Shown here piece by piece: positions 54,751 through 63,442 of a stretch of DNA of 64,000 bases; the first letter of the stretch is position 1, and each line of letters starts with the position of its first letter. The notes under the pieces are model-generated. The model saw nothing but the letters and a program-made list of their open reading frames with translations. It searched no databases and was not told where the DNA came from. This DNA comes from Gordonia hydrophobica NBRC 16057 (GTDB lineage: Bacteria > Actinomycetota > Actinomycetes > Mycobacteriales > Mycobacteriaceae): assembly GCF_001592365.1 (NCBI RefSeq), contig NZ_BCWU01000011.1, forward strand, positions 62,001-126,000, in the 5' to 3' direction. A program made the position numbers and the translations under genes.

Positions 54751-54888
54751 TTCATGAGAGGAGGTTATCTAATCAGACTCAACGGCATAAGCGACCGATA
54801 GCTCCGCAGGTACGCGGGCTCTGGACGTACAGGCTTCGACGGTATGTGTGGAACGCGTGCTGTGCGAGACTAGAGTGGCGATCTCCGA

Positions 54889-56283
54889 TCACACGGATTC
54901 CGACACTGTCCTTCCTTTGCGCAACCGGTCGGCAAATCCCGGGACGAGTGGCGAAAAGCCCGTCTCCGTCAGCACTCGTGCAACGGTTTGTTTATAGGCT
55001 TTTGCATCCACGTACCCGGCGTGCCTGGCGGATTTGATCAACGAGAGCCCGCCCGCGAGGTCTGGATTGTCCTCCGCGATGAGCTTTCCGAGCTTCACCA
55101 CGCGAGAAGGATCTCTGTCTTGTGCAGACACATACTGGGCGACCATGTTGGAGATATTGTCAAAGAGTGTGTACGCGCTCGAATTGATCTCGATGAATCC
55201 GATTGTGAAGAGATTCTTATGATCGCGGTTGAATGCCGTCAGGTACTGGGCAGGTCGATCGCCATTCCACTCGAACATGGTCGACTCCACGTAGGGAATC
55301 TTCATCTCGTATCCTGTCGCGTACAGGACGAGGTCGATCTGTTCGCGAGAACCGTCGACAAACACGACATCCGGTCCTTCGAAACGAAGGATCTCAGGTC
55401 GGACCGAGATGTCGCCGTGTTGCAAATGGTGTAGCAGTTGGCTGTTGAGGAGGGGATGAGAGTCGAACAGTCGGTGGTCAGGTTTCGGGAGCCCCCAGCG
55501 GCGGACGTCACCGACAATCAGTCGCAGCAGGCCAGTCATCAGAGGACGTTCGAGCCACCGCGGCAGGGAGAACTGGCCGTCGTCAAGCTGATCTGCGGGG
55601 ACTCCGAACAAATGCTTCGGGATGATGTGGTAGCCGCGGCGTGTACTGATGAATGCAGCGTCGGCCATCTGAGCTGCATCGCAGCTGATATCGGCACCAG
55701 AGTTGCCGAGGCCGACGACGAGAACGCGCTTTCCGACAAAATCCCTTGCACTGTGGTGAGTGACGGCATGTCGAACTTCGCCGTTGAACTGTCCGGGATG
55801 CTTTGGCAAGCGAGGATGCCAGTTTGTCCCGGATGCGCAGACTACCCCGCGGTACCTTCGAGTCGGTCCGTTCTCAGGGGTCACTAGCCAGAAGTCGCCG
55901 TCTTCGACGACGGACACGACGCCGTTATTGAACTCAATCCGTTCATCAAGGCCGAACTCGGCGGCGAACTTGCGAGTGTAGTCCAGTATCTGTCGGCGCG
56001 TCGGATAGTCGCCAAAGGAGTCGGGCATCGGGTAGTCAAAGAATCCGGACATGTCACGCGAAGAAATGAAGTGTGCCGACTCATACATAGGCGTACCGGG
56101 ATTGTCGATATCCCATAATCCTCCCACCCCGGAATGTCGTTCAAAATGGTCGTATTCGACGTCGTAAACTTGGAACATTCGAGCCGCACTCAGACCAGCA
56201 GGTCCTGCTCCAACAACCGCCACGGCGCCAGAACGATCGACGACGTCCTCCCTTGTGTTCACGGATTTTGTGCTGAGACTCAT
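54889..56283 (-). CDS. Flavin-containing monooxygenase (FMO/BVMO-like)
   Basis: A 464-residue flavoprotein monooxygenase. FAD site: AVAVVGAGPAGLSAARMFQ; NADPH site: RVLVVGLGNSGADISCDA; between them lies GEVRHAVTHHSARDF, similar to the FMO/BVMO fingerprint. The C-terminal ATGYEMKIP segment is also typical of FMOs. It would insert oxygen as hydroxylation or Baeyer-Villiger oxidation of a ketone. ATG 56283 follows AGGAGG with 8 nt spacing; the earlier in-frame start lacks such a site. Neighbours are an epimerase-type oxidoreductase and transporter. Confidence 0.92.
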   Translation of the reverse strand: MSLSTKSVNTREDVVDRSGAVAVVGAGPAGLSAARMFQVYDVEYDHFERHSGVGGLWDIDNPGTPMYESAHFISSRDMSGFFDYPMPDSFGDYPTRRQILDYTRKFAAEFGLDERIEFNNGVVSVVEDGDFWLVTPENGPTRRYRGVVCASGTNWHPRLPKHPGQFNGEVRHAVTHHSARDFVGKRVLVVGLGNSGADISCDAAQMADAAFISTRRGYHIIPKHLFGVPADQLDDGQFSLPRWLERPLMTGLLRLIVGDVRRWGLPKPDHRLFDSHPLLNSQLLHHLQHGDISVRPEILRFEGPDVVFVDGSREQIDLVLYATGYEMKIPYVESTMFEWNGDRPAQYLTAFNRDHKNLFTIGFIEINSSAYTLFDNISNMVAQYVSAQDRDPSRVVKLGKLIAEDNPDLAGGLSLIKSARHAGYVDAKAYKQTVARVLTETGFSPLVPGFADRLRKGRTVSESV

Positions 56284-56464
56284 GAATTCATCCTCCTGGT
56301 TGGAAATTTTTGATGCAGGTTGGTTTCTGGTGGGCCTCAAATGGGCCTCGGCGAGGCGATTGAAAGGCTGTCTATCGAGTCGATGATTGGCTCTTTATCG
56401 AGGATCTCGCTGTCACAGCAGAAGCGGCCGTGCGGTCTAGAATCCCGCGTGTCGATCGTGAAAT

Positions 56465-57460
56465 CTAGCTGACCGATTCGACAGGCATGAACTGGTCGTA
56501 CCAGCCTGCAGCATCCCGGATCGCTGTATCGACATCGCCAGGGTCGTAGTCGAGCTCGTCGTGGGCCTTCGACCAATCCGAGGCTTGCGGCGATGACAGA
56601 TACTTGGCCATGCCGGTATCCATGTCCGGGACCCGGCCTGTTACCCGCGAGACCGCTTCATCTAGAAGGCCCACCGCGCGAAGCGCGGGCGCGGGGAGCC
56701 TGACCGGTCGGTGTTTGGCGCCGACGATTTCACCGATGCGGGTGAAGACGTCGTAGTAAGTGCGGTTGAACCCCGTGAGGTTGTAACCCTCACCCGTGCG
56801 GCCCTTTTCGGCAGCTGCGAGCATGCCCGCAGCCACCGCGCGCACATCGCAAAACGATCCCGTGCCGGGTGGCGCGAAGGTGGGTTTGCCAGCCTGAAGG
56901 TCCCTGATAACCCTGCCGAGCTGCAGCGTGTGGTCAAACGGTCCGATCATGAACCCGGGGTAGACGATGACGACGTCGAGGCCACGCGCGATGTAGCGGA
57001 GCACCGCCATCTCGCCCGCGGCCTTCGTGTCGGCATAGTCGTATCCGATGTTGCAGAAACTCTTGTCACCGTAGGTCTCGGCCAATGGGGACCCGTCGGC
57101 GTTGTACCCGTGGACGTCCACTGTGCTGGTGTGAATGAAACGTCGGACGCCGGCGTTGAGTGATGCAGCGGCGAGCCGGTCTGCGGCGACGAGGTTGACG
57201 GCGTGGCGTCGGGCAGTCAGTCCGGACCACGTCGAGGTGTCGCCGGCTACGTGGAAGACCCAATCGCAACCGGTCACCAAGTCGTTGACGGCGTCGGGGT
57301 CGAGCAGGTCCGCCAAGCGAACCTCGATGTCCAGGTCGTCCAGGTATGCCGTCGTCGAACCGGGGGCTCCGCTTGCGACGACCTCGTGGCCTGCATCAAT
57401 GAGCGTTCGGACGAGATTGCTACCAACGAAGCCTGTTGCGCCCGTGACGAGACAACGCAT
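56465..57460 (-). CDS. NAD-dependent epimerase / 3beta-HSD-like SDR
   Basis: A 331-residue extended short-chain dehydrogenase. The NAD site is MRCLVTGATGFVGSNL, the catalytic YxxxK is in YDYADTKAAGE, and the upstream Ser/Thr is in FIHTSTVDVHGYN. The RPVRLPAPALRAVG region and a C-terminal YDPGDVDTAIRDAAGWYDQ match 3beta-hydroxysteroid-dehydrogenase/dihydroflavonol-reductase-like enzymes. It may oxidise or reduce a hydroxyl or keto group on a cyclic substrate. ATG 57460 starts the Rossmann fold. Divergent from a TetR gene. Confidence 0.9.
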   Translation of the reverse strand: MRCLVTGATGFVGSNLVRTLIDAGHEVVASGAPGSTTAYLDDLDIEVRLADLLDPDAVNDLVTGCDWVFHVAGDTSTWSGLTARRHAVNLVAADRLAAASLNAGVRRFIHTSTVDVHGYNADGSPLAETYGDKSFCNIGYDYADTKAAGEMAVLRYIARGLDVVIVYPGFMIGPFDHTLQLGRVIRDLQAGKPTFAPPGTGSFCDVRAVAAGMLAAAEKGRTGEGYNLTGFNRTYYDVFTRIGEIVGAKHRPVRLPAPALRAVGLLDEAVSRVTGRVPDMDTGMAKYLSSPQASDWSKAHDELDYDPGDVDTAIRDAAGWYDQFMPVESVS

Positions 57461-57603
57461 TTCTATCAACCTCTCGTAGGCGACGGCACACCGTCGCTCC
57501 TGGAGTCCTGTCCGAAGCGGCAGTGTCGAGTGCGCCGCGGCGCGACCTGTGTGCTGAGAGCCAGGAACTTCACAATGTGTCGTGCGCAACGCTACCAGAT
57601 AAT

Positions 57604-57620
57604 CGTTCGCTCGAACGAAC
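57604..57620. promoter_or_regulatory. TetR operator-like 17-mer, copy 1
   Basis: CGTTCGCTCGAACGAAC, with the inner palindrome CGTTCG-CT-CGAACG at 57604-57617, lies between the divergent epimerase and TetR genes, 79 bp before the TetR start. The identical 17-mer is at 60728-60744, also ahead of a TetR gene. Likely a TetR-type binding site. Confidence 0.8.
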
Positions 57621-57698
57621 GAATTGCAAACCCTTAACAACTCACGGCCTACGACCCGGCAGCGCCCAAGTCTGGAGATTCCAGGTAGCGTCTGACAG

Positions 57699-58313
57699 AT
57701 GGAAGCGGTTGACAAGGAACCTGGTCCACGTCGAGACACGGCAGTTCGCAGGCGGCTCCTCCGCGCCACCCTTGCCGTTATCGGTTCCGAGGGAATACGT
57801 GGCGTGAGCAATCGCGCTATTGCGGCTGAGGCGGGCGTCTCACTGGGATCGCTGACGTATCACTTTGCGAGTCAGGATGACCTTCTTGCTGCCGCGTTGA
57901 GCATGTTCGTCGACGAAGAGGTGGCCAGACTGACCGCAATCGCCGGCGATCCTGTCACGAGCTCGGGGGCCGACTCCGCAATCGCGCGCACGGTCGACGT
58001 CGTCGAGGCCAACCAGAGGAGTGCGGAACAGGTCGCGCAGCTTGAACTGTATCTTCATGCGTCGCGAGATGTGGCGGTGCGATCGAGTGCCGCTCGTTGC
58101 TACGCCGCATACGACGAGCTCGCGGTCCGATTTCTCGAGGCGAATGGAATAGCGGAGGCGGGCAAGTACGCACCCCTGATTTCATCAGTGATCGATGGAG
58201 TCGAATTGCGGAGGCTCGCTGTCAGTGACGGGGGGCCTGATTTGAGGCTGGCCCTTCGCGTCCTTCTCGCCGGGATCAGAGCTGAGTCGTCGCAGCGGGT
58301 GTCGCCGGCTTGA
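57699..58313 (+). CDS. TetR-family regulator (accessory cluster, 1)
   Basis: A 204-residue TetR protein. The HTH is RRLLRATLAVIGSEGIRGVSNRAIAAEAGVSLGSLTYHFASQDDLLAAAL. The C-terminal domain holds AEQVAQLELYLHASRDVAVRSSAARCY, of the TetR_C_6-like type. ATG 57699 is the start. It is divergent from the epimerase-monooxygenase-MFS group and has a palindromic site upstream, so it probably controls that group and itself. Confidence 0.92.
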   Translation: MEAVDKEPGPRRDTAVRRRLLRATLAVIGSEGIRGVSNRAIAAEAGVSLGSLTYHFASQDDLLAAALSMFVDEEVARLTAIAGDPVTSSGADSAIARTVDVVEANQRSAEQVAQLELYLHASRDVAVRSSAARCYAAYDELAVRFLEANGIAEAGKYAPLISSVIDGVELRRLAVSDGGPDLRLALRVLLAGIRAESSQRVSPA

Positions 58314-58446
58314 CTTCAGCAGACAGGTAGCAGGTGCAGCCTGCATTCGACCGCGACCATCTCACGGACCGTCGCCATCCGGCTCTGTCGTGCATGTGCT
58401 GCCGAGTGGTTGCCGATGCACCACGCTGCCCGGCGATGATGCGCCG

Positions 58447-59763
58447 TCACCTATCTGAATAGTCGCGTAGGTCAGTCGTGTACGCAGGTACACCGTAGGT
58501 GTCGAGCCGACGCTCGACGCTCCTGACCAGATACCGATTCAGCGAACCGCGAAGCACCGGGACCCGGAGGGCCACCATCACCACGAGCACACGTCCAGCG
58601 ATGAAGGGCGCAGTGAGTGCGATCCTGGCGTAGTCGGCGACGCCGACGGCAACGCCCATGTGTCGAGCTTTCCGACTTTGACCATTGCTGAATGCCCGAC
58701 AGAACGCTAACTTGCTGTAGCTCTTCTCGACTGCATCCGCTGCGCGGTCGAGCAAGGTCTCGCTGGGACGCAGATACGCATCCATCGTCGACTCGACGAG
58801 TCTGCGACAGTCGTCGTCGAAACCTGCGCGCAGCGTCGCTGCACGGGCGTAGAACATGTCGACGATTCCTTGTGGAGTGACCGGCAGGAGCTCTTCGGGC
58901 AACCCCAGGAGATAGCAGCGATAGCGACAGAACTCGACCATCGCACGATCACTGCGATCGAACTCGGTGCGTCCAGAGCGCAGAACGCGGAGGGCAGCGA
59001 GATATGGGGCGATCATGCCGGCAGGCAACTGATCGATCTGCGGTACAGGGACACCGTAGACATCGACGCTCCATCTGGTTGAACGGCAGAGCGCATTGAA
59101 GCGCACCATGGAGTGCATCAGCCGCACCATCGCCGCGGCTTCGAATCCGGCACCGAATCTATCGAGGGCACCCGGCAGAGTCGTGACAGCGAAGAAGGCT
59201 GTGGTCTCGTTGACCCGGTGCGCCGCCCGGGTGCCGGATAGCGCGCCTGTGATGGTCATCGGCAGCGCTGCGTAGCGGTTGGTGAATGTCGCAATGAACG
59301 CTCCACGCGTGACGAACGGCGCGATCAGGCCCGCACTGACTCGGGCATGTGCGGCGCCCTGAGCGACGAGCGACGTGTCGATCCACTCGGGCGTACTCTC
59401 CATGTGCTCAATCAACTCGCGCAGCGGCTGCGGCGCGTCGGGTACGGCATCGACTCCACACCGACAGGCCGTCCGAACCATTTCGATCAGCTCAGACACT
59501 CGAAGCTCCGATGACAGGAGAGCCACGCGATCGGCGCGGACGTCACCCAAGAACGTTGCGATGCGGCACAACTCGACTAGGCGCGCGTCCTCCAGGTACC
59601 TAACACGGTCGCCTCTGTCTGAGGGAAGGGCGGACTGGACGTTCGGGTCGATGGTGAAGCGCTCGGGACAGGTATCGCGGTCGATGTCGCTGTAGAGCTC
59701 GGGGATGTCCGCACACTGGCGGTGGACTCGCTCGGCGAGCTCGGGGAAGAACTCTGTTGACAT
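58447..59763 (-). CDS. MpaB-family oxygenase (DUF2236)
   Basis: A 438-residue protein of the oxygenase MpaB/rubber oxygenase (DUF2236) family, predicted heme proteins. Family parts include GLIAPFVTRGAFIATFTNRYAALPMTITGALSGTRAAHRVNETTAFFAVTTLPGAL, RLMHSMVRFNALCRS and DRAMVEFCRYRCYLLG with conserved His/Arg residues. No Tat signal, so cytosolic. ATG 59763 is chosen: GGAGG lies 5 nt before it, inside the longer open frame. Substrate unknown; it is divergent from another TetR gene with a small palindrome between. Confidence 0.87.
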   Translation of the reverse strand: MSTEFFPELAERVHRQCADIPELYSDIDRDTCPERFTIDPNVQSALPSDRGDRVRYLEDARLVELCRIATFLGDVRADRVALLSSELRVSELIEMVRTACRCGVDAVPDAPQPLRELIEHMESTPEWIDTSLVAQGAAHARVSAGLIAPFVTRGAFIATFTNRYAALPMTITGALSGTRAAHRVNETTAFFAVTTLPGALDRFGAGFEAAAMVRLMHSMVRFNALCRSTRWSVDVYGVPVPQIDQLPAGMIAPYLAALRVLRSGRTEFDRSDRAMVEFCRYRCYLLGLPEELLPVTPQGIVDMFYARAATLRAGFDDDCRRLVESTMDAYLRPSETLLDRAADAVEKSYSKLAFCRAFSNGQSRKARHMGVAVGVADYARIALTAPFIAGRVLVVMVALRVPVLRGSLNRYLVRSVERRLDTYGVPAYTTDLRDYSDR

Positions 59764-59782
59764 GGCATCCTCCGACACTAAA

Positions 59783-59795
59783 TAACATTTTGTTA
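59783..59795. promoter_or_regulatory. Operator-like palindrome between mpaB-like and tetR genes
   Basis: TAACA-TTT-TGTTA at 59783-59795 is a perfect 5-bp inverted repeat with a 3-nt centre in the 36-bp gap between divergent starts. The A+T-rich sequence and place suggest a TetR operator overlapping both promoters. Confidence 0.6.
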
Positions 59796-59799
59796 ATTG

Positions 59800-60471
59800 A
59801 TGAGTACAGGGGCAGCCACTACCCTGTCAACCGTGAGTAATCGAGCGCCGAAGCGACGGCTAGGGGTGTCGAAGCGGCGGCAGCAGATCCTCGATGTCAC
59901 ACTGCAGATCGTCGGCGACGAGAGCTTCAATGCGGCCACACCAGCGCGGATTGCCCGCGAGGCCGATATCCACCGATCGCTCATTTACCACCAGTTCGGG
60001 GATATGTCCGGACTGTTCGTTGCGCTCATCGAACGCGAGCGACGCCGTGCCGCGAGATCGCTGGCAGTCTGCATCCTGCCCGAGGTCGCAGGCAAGCGGG
60101 GCGGCGAACGGTTGACTGCGGCACTAGCGGGAGCCGTCCGAGCAGTCGACTCCCGACCGGCGACATGGAGGCTTTTTCTCATACCGCCCGAAGGTGCGCC
60201 ACCCGCGTACCACCGGAACCTGGAAGCAGCACAGACCGTGGTTCGAAATCGACTACACAAAGCCCTCACAGATCTGGGGCCGTCGATAGTTCCAAGTCCG
60301 GACCTCGCCGCACAAGTCCTGCACGCTGCAGGTCGCGAGATCTTGCTGTATCGCCTTCGGCACCCGGAATCGACCGCGGTCGCGGAGACGATGGCCGCAC
60401 TCAATGCCGTCGTCGCTCAGCTGAGCAGCTCGGTGGTCAACACGCCCAGGGACAACGAGCGAAGGTCTTGA
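59800..60471 (+). CDS. TetR-family regulator (accessory cluster, 2)
   Basis: A 223-residue TetR protein. The DNA-binding part is RRQQILDVTLQIVGDESFNAATPARIAREADIHRSLIYHQFGDMSGLFVAL. The C-terminal part has PATWRLFLIPPEGAPPAYHRNLE. I use ATG 59800; a TTG at 59797 precedes it. Close divergent placement suggests it controls the MpaB-type oxygenase gene. Distinct from the other two TetR genes of the region in its operator. Confidence 0.92.
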   Translation: MSTGAATTLSTVSNRAPKRRLGVSKRRQQILDVTLQIVGDESFNAATPARIAREADIHRSLIYHQFGDMSGLFVALIERERRRAARSLAVCILPEVAGKRGGERLTAALAGAVRAVDSRPATWRLFLIPPEGAPPAYHRNLEAAQTVVRNRLHKALTDLGPSIVPSPDLAAQVLHAAGREILLYRLRHPESTAVAETMAALNAVVAQLSSSVVNTPRDNERRS

Positions 60472-60815
60472 CTGCGGCGCTCCGGCTATCGAGGCCCAGA
60501 CAGGCACCACCTTGTGAGATAGCTCCTACCGACTGAAGGTCGGAGATCTGTCGTGACCATCCGAATCACCACTCCCCATCGCGCCAGACCAGGACTTTCA
60601 CCACGCTCGCCAACACGACCTCCGAGATGCGGACACCGATAACAAGACAGTCGCCCCTGGTCAGGACGCTCGCGAGGCGGCAGGCCACCCCAGCAACGTA
60701 CCAATCAACTAAGCATCATACCATGGACGTTCGCTCGAACGAACAAGGTGATCGGGAGAGTTTCGTTGCTTTCGCCGTCTGGAGAGCGAGGCCGTCGAGG
60801 CTTACATTCACGTAC
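60472..60815. promoter_or_regulatory. Intergenic region with TetR operator-like 17-mer, copy 2
   Basis: A 344-bp stretch without a gene. A weak inverted repeat around 60520-60545 (CCGAC/GTCGG) may end the upstream tetR transcript. At 60728-60744 lies CGTTCGCTCGAACGAAC, identical to the 17-mer at 57604-57620. It is 72 bp before the GTG start of the next TetR gene, close to the 79-bp distance at the first site. Confidence 0.75.
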
Positions 60816-61451
60816 GTGACACCGGACACCAGTCAAACAGCGGACACGACCAAACGGCGGCGATCCAACACTCGTCGGCGGCTGTTGGACGCCGCTTTCG
60901 CGGTCTACTCCGAAGTGGGCTTCGGGCGCACGACTGTCGAAAAGGTCGTCGAGCGCGCAGGGTTCACGCGCGGGGCGTTCTACTCAAACTTCGACTCTCG
61001 CGAGGCTCTCTTCCTAGCCATGTGGCTCGAGCGATCAACGCAGATGATCGCAGACCTCGAAGTCGCGCTGGAGCAGTTGGCGGCCGACGACGTCGTTGAT
61101 CTGTCAGAAGCGATCCAAGGGATCGTCGAAGTGCTCCCCGTCGACGCTCGTTGGTATGCGATCACGATCGAAGTCACCGCACATGCACTCCGTGATCCTG
61201 ACCTACGTCAAGCCGTCGCCCTTCGGGAGGCCGCGATCAGCGAGGCGCTCCTACCGATTTTCACCAGCCAACTTGAGCGAATCAACCGTCAAATACCGGA
61301 CCCGAATGCGCTGATGCAAGCCTTGGTAGCGGTGTACGACGGCACGACTCAGCAGGTGCTGCTGGAGCCAGACGACGTGGCGGTTCGGCAGCGTCGAGCA
61401 ACCCTCTTTGAGCACGTTGTTCGGGCCTACACGGTCGCTGACCAGGAGTAA
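60816..61451 (+). CDS. TetR-family regulator (accessory cluster, 3)
   Basis: A 211-residue TetR protein. The HTH is RRRLLDAAFAVYSEVGFGRTTVEKVVERAGFTRGAFYSNFDSREALFLAMW. The C-terminal half has RWYAITIEVTAHALRDPDLRQAVALRE, a common TetR_C pattern. An ATG at 60723 lies in frame, but the coding would then cover the operator-like 17-mer. GTG 60816 is preferred as it puts that operator at the same distance as in the other TetR gene. It lies before the FAD dehydrogenase gene and may regulate it. Confidence 0.88.
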   Translation: MTPDTSQTADTTKRRRSNTRRRLLDAAFAVYSEVGFGRTTVEKVVERAGFTRGAFYSNFDSREALFLAMWLERSTQMIADLEVALEQLAADDVVDLSEAIQGIVEVLPVDARWYAITIEVTAHALRDPDLRQAVALREAAISEALLPIFTSQLERINRQIPDPNALMQALVAVYDGTTQQVLLEPDDVAVRQRRATLFEHVVRAYTVADQE

Positions 61452-61601
61452 CAGACCACGGTGCAATTTCAGTACACTTCGTATTGAGTTGCTTTTCTTC
61501 TCAACGACGGTCCGCTATGGTGTGCGACAAGCCATAGCTCGGCGCCATCTCGGCGCGGGTCACGGCACTGACACATCCTTCCGTCGAAAGGCAATCCCGT
61601 C

Positions 61602-63383
61602 GTGTCCGAACCAGCCCCAACCTCTTTTAGTCGCCGACAGGTTCTCGCCGGCAGCGCCGCCGCGCTCACTGCTGCCTGGCTTGCCGGTCGAGCGGGGCCA
61701 GCCTCGGCAGGCCCGAGCCGAACTGCCGACGCGATCGTCGTCGGGCATGGTCTGTCCGGCCTCGTGGCCGCATGTGAGCTTGCCGCGGCCGGCAAGAAGG
61801 TCCTGATCGTTGACCAAGAATCCGAGCGAAACCTGGGTGGCCAGGCTCACTGGAGCCTCGGCGGGCTCTTCTTCATCGACTCGCCGGAACAGCGGCTGAT
61901 GGGAGTGCGCGACTCGTTCGACCGAGCGCGCCGGGACTGGATGACCACCGCGGGCTTCGATCGTGCGCCGAACCAGCCAGGAAGCGAGGACTACTGGGCG
62001 CATAAGTGGGCCGAGAAGTACCTCGAGTTCGCTGCAGGCGAGAAGCGCGCATGGCTTGCGGGAATGGGCGTCAACTGGGTTCCGGTCGTTGGGTGGGCCG
62101 AGCGCGGCAACGGCGACGTGCACCGGCCCGGAAACTCAGTGCCCCGCTTTCATCTGACGCTGGGCACAGGACCAGGCGTCGTTGAGCCGTTCGAGCGGAA
62201 GATCCGCGACTTCATGCGCACTGGGAAGGTGCGTTTCGCATGGCGCCGTCGCGTCGACGAACTGATCACCACTGGCGGTGCAGTCACCGGGGTCCGCGGT
62301 GCGGTGTTGGCGCCCACCAACGCTGCTAGAGGACACGCCACCACAAGACAAACCGTCGGAGATTTCGAACTTCACGCACCCCTCGTCATCGTCGCCTCGG
62401 GCGGCATCGGCGGAAACCAAGGTCTCGTCCGTGAGAACTGGCCATCACGATTGGGAACGGCACCAGATTTCATGGTCACAGGAGTGCCTGCACACGTCGA
62501 CGGTCGGATGCTGGGTATCACTGAACGCGCCGGTGGGCGACTGGTGAATCGGGACAGGATGTGGCACTACACCGAAGGCCTCCGGAATTACTCGCCGATC
62601 TGGCCCGGCCATGGCATCCGCGTGCTCGCGGCACCGTCATCGATGTGGTTCGACGCCGCTGGACGACGGTTCCCCACGCCGGGGATTCCCAGCATGGACA
62701 CGTTGGGCACCCTTGAGTTGATTCAGAAGTCGGGCTTCGACTACTCCTGGTTCGTATTGAACAAGAAGATCATTGAGAAGGAGTTCGTGCTGTCGGGGTC
62801 CGAGCAGAACCCCGAACTGACCGCGAAGAACCTGCCGCTCTACCTGGCGAATCGAACGAAGGGGACCCCCGCCCCTGTCCAGAAGTTCATCGACCGGGGG
62901 GCGGACTTCGTCATGGGACGAAACATCGACGATCTGGTAAAGAAGATGAACGGCCTGGCAGGCAGGGACATCCTTGATTCAGGCGCTCTAGCCCGCCAGA
63001 TCCGCCATCGCGACGTCGAGTCCATGAACCCGAGGTCATCGGATGATGGAATCGCCGCGATTAGACGGTCACATGCCTACATGGGTGACAACCTTTTCCG
63101 CACGACGCCGATGCACAAGATTATTGACCCCTCGGCCGGCCCTCTCATCGCAATCAAGATGAACATTTGCACTCGGAAGACTCTCGGTGGGCTCCAAACG
63201 GACCTATCGGGGCGCGTCATTGGTTCCAACGGCAACCCCGTGCCCGGACTCCTTGCCGTCGGAGAGGCCTCCGGCTTTGGCGGCGGAGGTGTCCACGGCT
63301 ACCGTGCCCTCGAGGGAACATTCCTGGGCGGGTGCCTGTTCAGCGGACGTCAGGCGGGGCGGGCTGCCGCTCGGATGCTCTGA
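61602..63383 (+). CDS. Tat-exported FAD-binding dehydrogenase (KstD/fumarate-reductase type)
   Basis: A 593-residue flavoprotein with a Tat signal (SFSRRQVLAGSAAALTAAWLA, cut near ASAGP). The FAD site is AIVVGHGLSGLVAACELAAAGKKVLIVDQES, with NLGGQAHWSLGGLFF next, VIVASGGIGGN in the middle and PVPGLLAVGEASGFGGGGVHGYRALEGTFLGGCLFSGRQAG at the end. The pattern is that of FAD-binding-2 dehydrogenases such as 3-ketosteroid-delta1-dehydrogenase and fumarate reductase. Exported form suggests an outside substrate. GTG 61602 follows AAAGG by 10 nt. A 7-bp inverted repeat (GCTATGG/CCATAGC, 61514-61538) lies upstream. Confidence 0.9.
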   Translation: MSEPAPTSFSRRQVLAGSAAALTAAWLAGRAGPASAGPSRTADAIVVGHGLSGLVAACELAAAGKKVLIVDQESERNLGGQAHWSLGGLFFIDSPEQRLMGVRDSFDRARRDWMTTAGFDRAPNQPGSEDYWAHKWAEKYLEFAAGEKRAWLAGMGVNWVPVVGWAERGNGDVHRPGNSVPRFHLTLGTGPGVVEPFERKIRDFMRTGKVRFAWRRRVDELITTGGAVTGVRGAVLAPTNAARGHATTRQTVGDFELHAPLVIVASGGIGGNQGLVRENWPSRLGTAPDFMVTGVPAHVDGRMLGITERAGGRLVNRDRMWHYTEGLRNYSPIWPGHGIRVLAAPSSMWFDAAGRRFPTPGIPSMDTLGTLELIQKSGFDYSWFVLNKKIIEKEFVLSGSEQNPELTAKNLPLYLANRTKGTPAPVQKFIDRGADFVMGRNIDDLVKKMNGLAGRDILDSGALARQIRHRDVESMNPRSSDDGIAAIRRSHAYMGDNLFRTTPMHKIIDPSAGPLIAIKMNICTRKTLGGLQTDLSGRVIGSNGNPVPGLLAVGEASGFGGGGVHGYRALEGTFLGGCLFSGRQAGRAAARML

Positions 63384-63442
63384 GACAGCGCATTACCACC
63401 AGTACGAAACGCGTCGCGTACTCACCATCCCTAGGATCTCAA

